DNA of 64,000 nucleotides from Marsupella aquatica. Its lineage: Eukaryota > Marchantiophyta. Made by a program: the position numbers and the translations under genes. Below, in pieces: positions 50,801 through 61,557 of the stretch (position 1 is its first letter; the number at the start of each line of letters is the position of its first letter). Location of the stretch: the NCBI GenBank assembly GCA_973895155.1, contig OZ316891.1, forward strand, positions 14,260,001 to 14,324,000, written 5' to 3'. Under the pieces are notes generated by a model. The model ran no database searches. It was not told the DNA's origin and was given only the letters and a program-made list of their open reading frames with translations.

Positions 50801-52268
50801 AATGATTGAAATAAAAAGTTGAGTTTGGATTATTTTATGTGATCGAAATGATGAAATGCTCTTGTGGTAAAAATGTTTAATTGTTATGGAAATGTGAGTG
50901 ATGCATCGAATTTAGATGTAAGTAGAAATTTAGTGTTTTAAGTTAAAATAGCTTAGTGTAATTTCGTATTTAAAATGGAAACTGATTAGGATTAAGAAAG
51001 ATTAAACCAACTTAAGAAAATACTATGTAAAATCCAAGTCCCTAAAAGTATTAAAAAGTCTACTTTTATACCGCTTTAAACTGGTCCCCGGACACCAAGG
51101 GGAGTCGACGTGAATTCCCCCTCCCTCTTTAATTCTTTGTAGGGCCTCGTGCCCTCGATTCTTGCTCCCTCTCCCTTGTTTTAATTGCAACGGCAGGAAG
51201 ATGACAACGGCATCGGAAAATGGCGAGGCAAAAGAGTGAGGCGAGATGAAGCAAAAATGGCCGAGAAGGGGAGAAGTGCTGAGGCGAGGCCATGGCACAA
51301 TGGAAATGGGGAGGAAAACGGGCACGCAGCCCTATGCAGGTCGCGCTGTAGTCAAATGAGCAAGGCCGGCTCACCGGCAGCCGTGGCAGGAGAATACGAG
51401 AAACGGCCCCAAAATCAAAGAAATGGCGATGGCATAGCGGCAGCAGGTTGCTGCAGTCGGTAGCAATAGTATGAAGGAGGCGGTCGGCCGCGGCAGTTGT
51501 AAGGAGGTCGCGCGACGGCCGGGAACAAAAATCCGGGAACAAAAGCATGGGTTTGGGCCCAAACACATAACACCCATAACTTTTAACTCGCCATTCCAAT
51601 GCTGCTCAAAGAAATTGCACCAGCTTTGACGGAAATTGTATGTACCGGTATGAGCAATCGAGAAGCACAATGTTTGCAATCTTCTTCCCCTCACTGCCAA
51701 CTCGGGAGTTCTTCTTGAATAAAAGGCGTAAGAGAAACAAGTGTACTGAAATCGAATTGAAAACCAGCCGGATGCCAAGATCGGCCGGGAGCATCTAACA
51801 AATCATTGTGTGAATCCCGTGTACGGAACCGACGAGCACTGTCTGAGCTCTGTCAACAGCGATTCAAGAAGAACTGAAAACCAACAAAAAAAAACATGCC
51901 CTAAGCAAGCAAAGTCTTGGCATCACACTAACAAGCGCGTTTGCTTCAAGAATGCCTAGAATTTGCTATAAGAAAATGTTGCTAACTTAAGTAGTACACT
52001 AGCCTTAACTACATACCTAGCGGGCATGCGAGGGACATGCTGATGTGCACAAGAGGCACTGTCCCTCGGCATGACAGGGACTCATGTTTGACATGAATGG
52101 ATAGGATTGAGAGGAGGGTGGCATGCTAGGTGTGGTCTAGATCACGTTGGGGAGAGGTACTACAAGTGGAGGTGACATCTAGGGGAGAAAAGATAAAATT
52201 GTCTTCAGTTGTTTCTAGCTAACAATGATTTCTAATCAGACTATCTCGTCAATGAGATTGCTGTTTGA
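47822..52268. other. 4.4 kb without supported genes; possible long LTR or structural repeat
   Basis: Long open frames on both strands here have no recognisable domain and overlap each other, so I reject them. The + strand from about 48.7 to 50.8 kb is conspicuously rich in purines (GGAGGAGAAG-type words), which opens pyrimidine-coded Ser/Pro/Leu/Phe frames on the - strand. Segments at 48.28-48.60 and 51.10-51.18 share words (GGGCCTCGTGCCC, CCCCCTCCC, TTTAATTCTTTG), so parts of this DNA are duplicated. A (GT)n run sits at 49241-49257. The position behind the gag gene would suit a 5' LTR, but I could not find a matching 3' copy. Confidence 0.5.
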
Positions 52269-52279
52269 GATGGAGATCA

Positions 52280-52737
52280 AGTAAAGCTACATCATCAGTT
52301 ATCAGTGTTTTCCATCAGTCAACCTGATAACAGTTGCCATGTCATCTCAGAGAGGCCGCAAAGTTGCGGCGCCAAAAAAAATTGCTAAAAAAAATTCAAT
52401 TTTTTTTTCTTAAAATTTGATGGAGACCCGCCAAGATGGCTAGGTGTCCGTACGGACACAAAATTTTGTTGGAATTGTTTAAAAAAAATAAAATGGAATT
52501 TAAAAAAAAATTAAAAATTTAATTTTTTTCCCATTTTTTTGTCCGTACCTTGATCTTGGCGAGGTCAGCTGAGATTGAGTCAATCTCAGCTGCCCAGCTG
52601 AGATGCGCTGAAGTGCAAAGACCCCACCTCAACTGCTCAACTGAGATTCAGCAATTTCAAGATGACAAAACTGATAACTGGCATCAACGATCTATATCAG
52701 TTATCAGCCACTGATAACTGATGATCCTCGCTACCCC
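52280..52737. mobile_element. 458-bp MITE with 11-bp target duplication
   Basis: GATGGAGATCA occurs at 52269-52279 and 52738-52748. Inside, ATCATCAGTTATCAGTG (52291-52307) is perfectly inverted at 52709-52725, with imperfect pairing continuing to the ends. A second inverted pair, CGCCAAGAT...GTCCGTAC with the poly-A/T block, folds in the middle (52430-52570). Duplications of 8-11 bp are typical for Mutator-like MITEs. Confidence 0.85.
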
Positions 52738-52748
52738 GATGGAGATCA

Positions 52749-52967
52749 CACCATAAGATGGATGTAAGATTGCTACATCCAAAACACAAATCTGGACCTG
52801 TTCAGATTGGGATTCAGATCCAACCCATTATAATCAATCAGTTTGAAGGGATGCAAGTTTTGCAAATTTCAGAAAAATACTAATCCATTTAAAACAAAGA
52901 TGCAAGATGTAGGTCTAGAGCAAGTTATGCCCGGATGGACTGCCAGATTGTCCAGGCATGGCAACTA
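52749..52967. other. Short spacer
   Basis: AT-rich sequence between the MITE and the pogo-like element; no feature recognised. Confidence 0.5.
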
Positions 52968-53609
52968 CTGTCTTCCCCCGAACACAGCACCCGGGCGCTA
53001 TATTCAAATAGTGGGCCAGGGGGTGCTGTATTCGAATATAGCGCCCTAGGCGTTGTGTTCAATTTTTTTGACATGGTTTTGGATTTGTCACAAGTGGCGC
53101 TGTGTTCGAAAATGGCATTGTGTTTGAAAATGACGTTGTGTTTGAGTTTAGGCCATTGTGTACAAGGTTAGGAGATTAATGTATTGTGTAAGCACAAACT
53201 GAAGTCTTAAATAAAGTGGTTAGGAATGTGTAGGTAATTCAAAGGCTGGAATTACACAAGGGAAGCTAAGAGAACAGACCTTGCAAATCATAAGTACCAT
53301 AAATTTATGACAAACAACAATATTTAAAAATATTTCCAAAACATCACTATTGTCCACTTAGTGCATGTCATACCATAAGACAATTGTTTGGTTGCCTCAA
53401 ACAATAACAAGATGTCAAACCAACAATAAAATCAAAGTAACCATGCAAGGAGACTTGGACAAGTTCACCTAAGTGTGTACTTATGAGAGTTACATAATAC
53501 GACTCTCATTGAAATAAACCAGTCCTGACATAGATCTCATAACTCTCATAGTGACACAAGGAACACATGCCCAAGAAAAGTGTCACCTAGCAAGTGTTTT
53601 TTGTAAACA

Positions 53610-55715
53610 CTACATCAACCCTTCATTGAGCTGCATACAAAAGTAATTGCCACTTCTTGCCAAATGAACTCGCTTCACAGGTTCCTCCACCTTGTAAACA
53701 AAGTTTTGGATGATCTTGCTATCCAGATTGACTTCTGTGAGCTCAATCTCCCATTCCTCCAATTTTGAAGCTGCAAACACTGCCAAGGTACCTGCCACCA
53801 TTTCTCCACTCACCATATCAGCTGCAGCGTCATCATCAAAAATGTCATCAAGATCAGGACACATTGACATGTGCACCACCAACTTTATGACATACGTGTC
53901 AAGATATTCATCCATGTCACTTCCGTGAATACCCTTGCAACAAAGAAGGCATCTAAATAGAGAGTAATCCTCCTCAAGACAAAACCATGTAGGTGGCTCG
54001 ATGAGGAGAGTAGGGCGCAATTCTTCACTCTCTTCAAGTACATGCCCGTATTGTTCACTCCATTCAGCCAAGTCCAAGTCTGCCGCATACAATGCTCTAA
54101 GTGGCGGATGTAGGTTTTCCACTACAAATTGTGAGCTTGGCACCAAGCCACAAACCTGAGAGTACAAGATACATCCATTTAGGATTCATCAAAAAATATA
54201 TGCCAAAAACCACATAAAATTAAACAAACTTTCATCTTACCCTAAACGCATTTGCCATGTCCTCCTCACAATTGCCAATCCATGAAAGTGCCCATTCTGC
54301 CACCACCTTTGCAGCTGGACCTTTAGGGTTTCCGGCAGTTGTTTGCATCTGTGGATTACTCAAGGCATCCGCAATGTAAGTGTCATATTGCGTTGCATAA
54401 TCTGCCTGATAGCTTCGGTTCACTGCAACATCAAGAGGCTGCAAAAGGGAGGTCAAGTTCGCTGGCACAATATGCACAAACACATTGTAGTCCTCCAGTA
54501 TCTTTGCATGTGCCTTGGGCCACTTCAGGTGGGGACCATATGTGTCAATGATGTACAAAGTGGGCTCCCAGTAGAATTGGGTCTCACCTCGCTTCATCAC
54601 TGTTTCATTAAAGTGTTCCCAGCATAACCATTCATTCCACATACCTGCATAGTTACAAATTTGGTTACATTTTGTACAATTAGAAAAAAGTTTATGTACA
54701 TTCATAAGAAATTAAGAAATAAAATCTCTCCACAAAAATAAATAATGAGAGAATTGAATTTACCAGTTTGGTTAACTTCAACAAACACACCAAGCGGGAC
54801 TTCAGGTTTGTTCTTCCGCTTTGAAATTAGAATGTGTGGCTTCAAATGTTTGCCTTCCCCCTGTTATGGAAAAGGCTATAGTGAACCGTTTATGGCTGGT
54901 GCCACCTTTTCTCATCATCACGGTTTGGCTGCCTCGGGTAGTAATGGTTGACCTTGGCTCTGTCTCATAGTACCGTGGCACCTGGTCCATATTGATAATG
55001 TTTTTGGGCTTGATTTTTTAGTGTCAATCAATTCTTGGCACTCCTGAATGAATGCCCAACACAAATCAGCAGCGTTGTCTAGTAGCTTGCGATCAGTTGT
55101 ATGTCTCCTTGACACCAGGTCATGTCGCTTTTTGAACCTGTCCAACCAACCTGTTGACGCTTTAAATGTCATCAATTCCTCACTTTCTGAGTTGGCTGCC
55201 ATCCTCTCAGCAATCTTCAAGCCCATCTTAGAGATGTACAAATCCTTCACCCTCAATCCCTTCTCATTTTGTGCCACGATCCAACTATGAAGCTCCTCCT
55301 CCATTTTGGGCATCAATGGCCTCCACCCACCTCCCCTTAACGTGCGCAATTTTCAGGTTGAGATCTTGTCATCCTTAAGAGAGGCTTGCAACTCTGCCTT
55401 TTTCTCATACCATCCTCTCAAAGCCGACCGGGGTACTCCAAATTTTTTGGCAAGTGCCCCAAAGCCTTGCCCTTTGATGTTTGGGTCATACTCTCGAATG
55501 ATGTCCAGCTTGAACTTAAGAGAGTAAGTCCGGCACTTCTCGTGTGCTGTCCCACGGGGATGTCTTGCCATGGCTGTCAACAAACGGCAGGGGCGGCAAT
55601 CTGGCACCACCTTTAACACTTCATGTAACAAATCAATGGCATGAACGAGCATATGAAAACCTCGGTTCACAACAACTTTAAAACTTTTTGGAGGTACAAA
55701 AAATGTATCGCGCAT
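53610..55715 (-). pseudogene. Pogo/Tigger-like transposase (CENPB-type HTH and DDE_1)
   Basis: The first helix-turn-helix reads YSLKFKLDIIREYDPNIKGQ, FGALAKKFGVPRSALRGWYE. The frame meets TGA at 55353-55355 and continues KLRTLRGGGWRPLMPKMEEE, with the second (Tc5/CENPB) HTH STGWLDRFKKRHDL. A base change in an A-run near 55015 shifts the frame before NMDQVPRYYETEPRSTI, which holds the first catalytic Asp; another shift lies near 54860. TLYIIDTYGPHL has the second Asp (usual DNxxxH, here DTYGPH) and TSLLQPLDVAVNRSYQ the third. A last exon (54167-53610) has VCGLVPSSQFVVENLHPPL. Pogo-type transposases cut and paste at TA. One stop and two frameshifts: inactive. Confidence 0.85.
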
Positions 55716-55944
55716 GGAACGATCAATCCATCAGTTTGGACAACATAGGCTACATAATGTCGGAGTTTGTTCAGGGATTGACGAGAGAATTATTGACGAG
55801 AGGGATTGACGAGAGAGTCCATCTTTTCAGAGGGAGTGAAGGAGTGAGCCAAATGCCTTGCTCTCGAAGCTATCGTAGGAAGAGAGGCTCGAGCAGTAGA
55901 AGTGGGAGGTGAGTGTGGATGAAAATTCCGCAACCTTAAGGACC

Positions 55945-56570
55945 AGAGGCTGAAGGAGTTTGGAGTGCTCACGGGCCAGCCGAAGACCATCAAGAAGGCG
56001 CAGGCCGTGCTACTCCTCTGGATCGAGCTTGAGGATTTTTAAAATGTGGCCTGAGCTCTTTGAGCATCAGGACCAAAATCTTAGGGCAGCTGCCAAGGGA
56101 CTGACAATTGAGCTTTGCCGGTGGATTGGGAAGGACACGGATCAGTCCATCCTCTTCAAGAAGATGCGAGACACCACGAGGAAAGAGGTGGAGGCTGAGG
56201 TGGAGAGTGTGGCCGGATTTTTGAGGCCAACGAGAAAGATCAGAGCAGAGTTGGAGATTGATGACTATGAGCTGAAGAAATCCGTGGACATACTCGGGCC
56301 CCTGGGCAAGTCCATCTTTTGGGAGGGAGTGACTCAGGCAGTGCAAGCGGTGTGAAGGGTGTGGAGGCGGGAAGTAAAGGAAATCGTTCATTACAAGGTA
56401 GTATAGGGAATATGTTCCGATTTCCATGCAAAACCTCAACGATGGCACTGCGGAGGTCAGAGACGCAGCAATTGGTGTCATGCTACAAATGCCAAAGTCA
56501 TGGAATGATTCAACTGGAGAAATCCCTGGAGAAGTTCTGAGGGAGCAGCAGGTGTTGGTGGCGCTCCTCT
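55945..56570 (+). pseudogene. Captured fragment of a MOR1/XMAP215-type TOG-domain gene
   Basis: GVLTGQPKTIKKAQAVLLLW and, after a frame change and an apparent internal deletion, RIFKMWPELFEHQDQNLRAA, KGLTIELCRWIGKDTDQSIL, FKKMRDTTRKEVEAEVE and FLRPTRKIRAE follow the order and wording of plant MOR1 (TOG1 end and the linker to TOG2: KAQAV.LLW.ELE, RILKMLPELF.HQDQN, KG.T.ELCRWIGKD). YELKKSVDILGPLGKSIFWE corresponds to the start of TOG2, and NLNDGTAEVRDAAIGV with a frame-shifted GMIQLEKSLEKF to its end. MOR1 binds microtubule plus ends. Pieces of distant exons stand next to each other, as after capture and deletion in a transposon. There is no start and several frame changes: no product expected. 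The assignment rests on remembered conservation of the family. Confidence 0.75.
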
Positions 56571-57139
56571 TGCTTTCAAGGCTGCTTTGCTTCTCTCGCT
56601 TCATATGGGATTCTCTCACTCCAAAACATTCCTCATTTTTTGGCATACTATGTCTACTGTGAGTCCAATCGAAAGCATGCATAAGGAATGAGCTGTCCTG
56701 GTCATTTCTTTCCCATTTGCAAAAATTGAACTTCAGTTGTCACTGACCTGGTTTACAACTTCACATGTTCATGTCCCGAGCCAGGTAGGAAAGAGATGGA
56801 CGTACAAGGTGAAGTTGTGCAAACATCAGGAATGTATGCTCTGTTCCTGCAATTCCAGGACCTGCAAAAGTAATTCGCATTGCATTAGTTTCAATGTACA
56901 GTTCAAAATCCTGAACCACTTCAATTCAATGAAGAGTTGAATTCTTCACTCACCCCTCCCGTTCCAGCTCTTTGGCCCTTCTCCTATCCATAGCCGAAGA
57001 CTCCCAGGTTCAGACATGTTGTCTTAAGGCACCCTGATGATTTTGTGATGGAGCAAGAACGGTGGTGTGTTTTGTCTCTTTTGTTCCTGTTTTGATTTGT
57101 ACCGGAAATCGATCACAACGTCAGTTCTGAGTTCTGAAA

Positions 57140-57757
57140 GTGGCGGGACTGCGGAAGGCATTTGCAAGGAGTCTCATTCTTTGTTTTTCACTTTTGACAT
57201 GCTTGTTGGTGGCGATGGCAGAGCAGGCTGAGAATGCTCGTATTGATGTTGCAGCAGACTTTGAGGTTGTCATAGACATAGAGTCATTGGCTGCAAGCAC
57301 TGAGAATGAGATTCAGGCAAACAGTAAGGTGGAGCTGAATGCTGAGATGGACCCCAAAGTTGAGATGGATGCACTGGCTTGTGCATTTGAAAAGACAAGA
57401 GGCACTTTCGAGGGCATCTATGCTCTGTTGATTCCTGAAAAATTTAGCCCTGGCCGATTTGACATATTGAAGAAACAATTTGTCCAATGCGGAGGTTCTG
57501 TGTGTTACTGGATCAGTCCAATCACTACACATGTGATTGCCAAGAATTGACATACTGTTTTGGCAAAATATGATTGGGGAAGTGTGGACTTTTATCACTC
57601 AAGTGGGAGAATCAAGTTTGTGAGCTTTGATTGGATATCGTCAAGCCTTTGTGTGGGGAAAGCAGTATCGATCGAGGATTTTGATTTGTCACTTCTAGAT
57701 AGCCTGACTGAGTTCTCTCCGTCACCAATTCCAGGCAAGAGAGCCTTGGGGGGTTGA
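57140..57757 (+). pseudogene. BRCT-like domain fragment with in-frame TGA
   Basis: A frame opens MAGLRKAFARSLILCFSLLT, a hydrophobic start that could be a signal-like or chance sequence, then an acidic stretch. GTFEGIYALLIPEKFSPGRF, LKKQFVQCGGSVCYWISP, ITTHVIAKN and, behind a TGA (57548-57550), RIKFVSFDWISSSLCVGKAV give the BRCT order: strand, helix, GG, T-x-H-V-I, then VxxxWIxxS with the invariant Trp. BRCT domains bind phosphopeptides in DNA-repair proteins. The host gene of origin is not clear to me. It lies inside the pogo-like element next to the MOR1 fragment and is likely part of the same or a second capture. Confidence 0.6.
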
Positions 57758-58528
57758 CTATCAAAAATCTTAGGGACCATGTGCGATCCAAAATAGGTAT
57801 TTTTGGCAGATTTTAACTAAATTTTTAAAAAGCGTAGGAGGCAAAATAAGGTGTTATAAACTCATGTTTATAGAATATTCTTTAATATATAGTTTTTATA
57901 AAGTAAAATAGGTTATTAATATTGGAAATAGAGAATATTTTTGGAATATTTTCTTTATAAAATAGGTCTATTTATATTAGGCTAGGATCGCATGTGGTAC
58001 CCCAAAATATACACTTAGTTAACCCCCCGAGAAGAGAGCCAAGAGGATCTCTGTCCTATTGCCTAAAGGAAAGCCTGTCACCAATCTGATGAACCAATTT
58101 GTAGGAGATAGGTCAGAGTAGAAGTTTACAGATTCACTTTCGATCTCACTTGTAACTTGGTGCGTTTGCACATTCAGAAGGAAATAAAGTTGTCGACTAT
58201 GTGTTCTGATCGAGCATTGTCTTGATAAATTGTTGCTACATGCTGCAAACTGTGGACTGCTGCATTTGTACAGTTTCGAATGTACACTACCTACCAAGCC
58301 AACACTGCGCCAACACTACGATGCGCCAACTTTGAAAGTATGAGCCAACTTTGCACACAATGTTAAAGCTGCACTAAACTCGAACATAGCGCCTCCCTTG
58401 AACATAGTGCCCAGGCATTGTGTTAATCTGACACTGTGTTCGAATAAAAACTACTTTTTGCTTTTAGGGCCCCAAAAAAGTCAAATTCAAACACAACGCC
58501 CGGGCGCTGTGTTCGGGGGAAGACGGTA

Positions 58529-61500
58529 GTTGGAGTGTTTTAGTTGTTGAGGCTTTAGATGCATTGAAATTGTGATTTTAAGGCTCAACTGGCTAGGCGT
58601 ACATGGTAATCTGATGGCCTTAGGCCTGGAAGTCAACTGGCTCAGTATGGATGATATATGATCTGATGGCCTTGGGCCTGGAAGTTGACAAGACTCCATC
58701 CTGTAACTCAAGAAATTCAAAAGTTACCTTCCCATCTCAAGTAGTCGACAAACTGACAACCTTGTCAAGTCAAGTTTGAAAATGTCAAGTCAGGTTTGGA
58801 AAATGCCAAGTACGTTCAGCTTGAAAATTTCTGAAGCAGCGTTATGAGAGAGTGATCATGTGGGTCAATTGAAAACAGTGTACCATTGGTGGTCTGGCCT
58901 TGACGAGACATTTTGGTACACTCCATAGCAGTTTAGTCAGTCCATGGTGCCACATGCCAAGCATAACCATTGGTGGTCTGGCCTTGACGAGACATTTTGG
59001 TACACTCCATAGCAGTTTAGGCCCAACTCGCATGTGAAGGGTCCCAAGAAATGAGACCCTAAACTTCCATAATGTCAGGATATGTATGAACGCGAATTTC
59101 ATGCAGCATCCCCCTCCAACGCCAATCCTCATGCCAATTTTCCTGGGGTCCCAAGGGCAAGGGCCGGAAAGTTTCCGACCCTTGCAGGTCGCGACCTTAC
59201 ATTCCCTAATAAAAAAAATGATTTAGTACACATGTCAGTCACTGAGGAAAGCAGCATATACAGTGTGTCTCTTCAGTTTCTGGTAGTCACCCTGCAAAGT
59301 AGGCCTGCATTCGATCATGCCTGGGAATGGTAGTGGAGTCAGGCACTTCGAAGCTCTCTTTGAAGTGCTCTCTTGGTATTGCTACCGACCTTGCATCTCA
59401 CAGAGTGATTGCGCCCCAAAGAGCAATCAAAATTTGTTTGCGACAACATTGAAATCTTTTGCTCCAGTAGTCTGCGATCAGCACGAGGGATCTCGACTCA
59501 CAAGGCTAGCTACTGACACTGTTTTTGTCCTTACCAGGTACTTCTTGAATATACATGACAGCCTGAATGCCGATCTGCAAATTGCAATTTCTCAAGTGTT
59601 GGAAGAACTAGTTCACAACGAGACTTCAGTTTAGGCTATCAACTCAGTCACCCATTTCTAGTGCTTTGCCAAAATGCCACGGATGACTACGGTCATGACT
59701 GTCTGTCTACTCAGCCACAGACTCCATCATTGCTGCCCAATTAAACCTCCATATTCTCAATTTCTGATTACTTCAATCTTTAAGCTCGAGTTCAAAGTCG
59801 GGTGTTTCGACCCTTACCATGCACTCCTTCGCATAACGTTCCGCTTTTTTGCTGGAGCACCTATGTAATGAAGGAGAGTAGAGGCAAATATATGTTTGTG
59901 AGCATCGATGATGAGACCGGGATACATTTACTCGAAATTGCTGCATCGATGATGAGACCAGGAGACATTCAGCCGAAATTGCACTGTGAGCAAGGTCGCA
60001 AGCTGGCAAGGAGGAAAGAGGACCAAGAGCTCACTCAGCTGTGGTTCCGTCGCTGTTATCCTAAGGCTTGCTGTCACCGATCTCTTATCGCTCGGGGTCA
60101 TCATTATTCCTCCTTCGTCGTTCTTGCACCCAGCCACCGCCTTTTCTGCTTTTCTTCTTATCCGTGCCTCTGGGAAGCGAATAATCTTTTCGTGCCACGT
60201 ACAGTAGATTTTGCAACAATCTCCTCCTTTTGTTTATGCATTGGAGATCGCTTTTTCAATTAAAGATGCGACTAGGTGACAGAATGCAATCATGATGGGC
60301 AAAACCTTGGGGCACTCGTTTGTTCCCGCGGAGCTCACGCTGAACAAAATGTTGGGTTTTGGCTATGTTGTGCCCCTTTTTTGTTGTCATGTCTGTCTAT
60401 TAACTATCTCTGCGAGAGAGTCTCTGGCAAAATGCAGAAATGCTTCTTCAGAATGATCACCGAGCAACATTCCAGCAACATTCCTGTCTTGTCGTGAGCC
60501 CAAGATGCAAGAACCACTCCTGTAGCCATCCTTTGCGGGATGTTAAGGACCTTTCGATGCTTTGTATTGTTTCATTAGAATTGATGTTTTGATGCTTTGC
60601 AAGCAGACAATTCCACCTTTACCCTTAGATGCGGGAGCCGCTGTGGTGCGTCCCATGGCTCCCTAAACCCAAGAAACCCCCCAGCTCAAGCCGATTCTCG
60701 CAGGTTTTGCGCTTGGCAAGGCCGTTTCCGCGGCTTAGCGGCATGGGACGCTGCTAACCTCCTTCTACTATTACTATTAGCCTTTTACACACATATACTG
60801 GACAGATCCTTCATCGGGTCATGAGATACGTAGCCGGCCTAATCTAGGCCTTCCCTTGTCTTCCTCTCCTTCTGGTTAGGTATGTTTGGATTCCGCCGCC
60901 GGAATGATCCCCAATAGGCTTGGTTAAGCCGCTAAGACCTCTCTCAGCTCGACACATCCAACTCTCACTCCCTTGCTTACTTTCCTTCCTTCTGGTTGAT
61001 GTGGGCACTCTTCACACAAGTTAATGCGACACACAAATAGCAAAATGACTCCTTCTGACTGAGTCATACCATGCACTTGCCATACAAACAGTACATCTCA
61101 TACACAAGCTCTGCGAACTAAGCCGTGAGGCCAACTCTATTCAGCTCTTAGGCATGAGGAAACATGAATATACACAAGGTCACGGTATGACTAACCAAGA
61201 GCTTCTCTTACTACTTGATCCCAGCCCGGCTGGTGCAAACTAAAAACTTGCTAAAGAAGAGGCCCTGAGCTCCCCACTGCCTAGGTACTTATCCTGGTAG
61301 TGGATCCACCTAATTCTTTGCAGTGTAAGCCTAACCTACCTAACAGTAATCTACCTGCCCGAATCTACCTATGTACAGCAAGGCAGGAGCACAAGTGTTG
61401 CTCCTACCAGTGGAACCGCAATCCCACTAAGCTAAGTGTCAGGGCCGCTCCTGGTCCTGATCCTAATCCTAAACTTGGAGATCAGCGCCCGCCCTGCCCA

Positions 61501-61557
61501 CTCACGCCTCCTACCTCCACGTCTGGCCTTCCTAAAAGGAACGGCGCCATTGCACCG
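58529..61557. other. 3 kb of repeat-rich DNA without supported genes
   Basis: There are short tandem or dispersed duplications. ACCATTGGTGGTCTGGCCTTG begins at 58882 and 58966, each followed by the same about 54 bp. TGATCTGATGGCCTT and GGCCTGGAAGT occur twice at 58611-58690. GCATCGATGATGAGACC is repeated at about 59902 and 59943. A frame at 59317-59634 (LTRLATDTVFVLTRYFLNIH, LQIAISQVLEELVHNETSV) looks coding-like, but I recognise no family. From 60.6 to 61.5 kb the DNA is pyrimidine-rich and could include the 3' LTR of the element coding for the ORF to the right; unproven. Confidence 0.45.

Larger units (their letters stand above)
52968..58526. mobile_element. Pogo/Tc5-like element with captured host-gene fragments (5,559 bp)
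   Basis: Left end CTGTCTTCCCCCGAACACAG (then CACCCGGGCGCT); right end inverted CCGTCTTCCCCCGAACACAG (then CGCCCGGGCGTT). TA flanks both ends (52966-52967, 58527-58528), the duplication of the Tc1/mariner/pogo group; outside it CAAC and GTTG pair too, so the termini may be 4 bp longer. The transposase is on the - strand (53.6-55.7 kb). The + strand from 55.9 to 57.8 kb holds MOR1-like and BRCT-like fragments. The words CACCCGGGCGCTATA and GCGCCCTAGGCG are repeated inside both ends. Confidence 0.85.
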
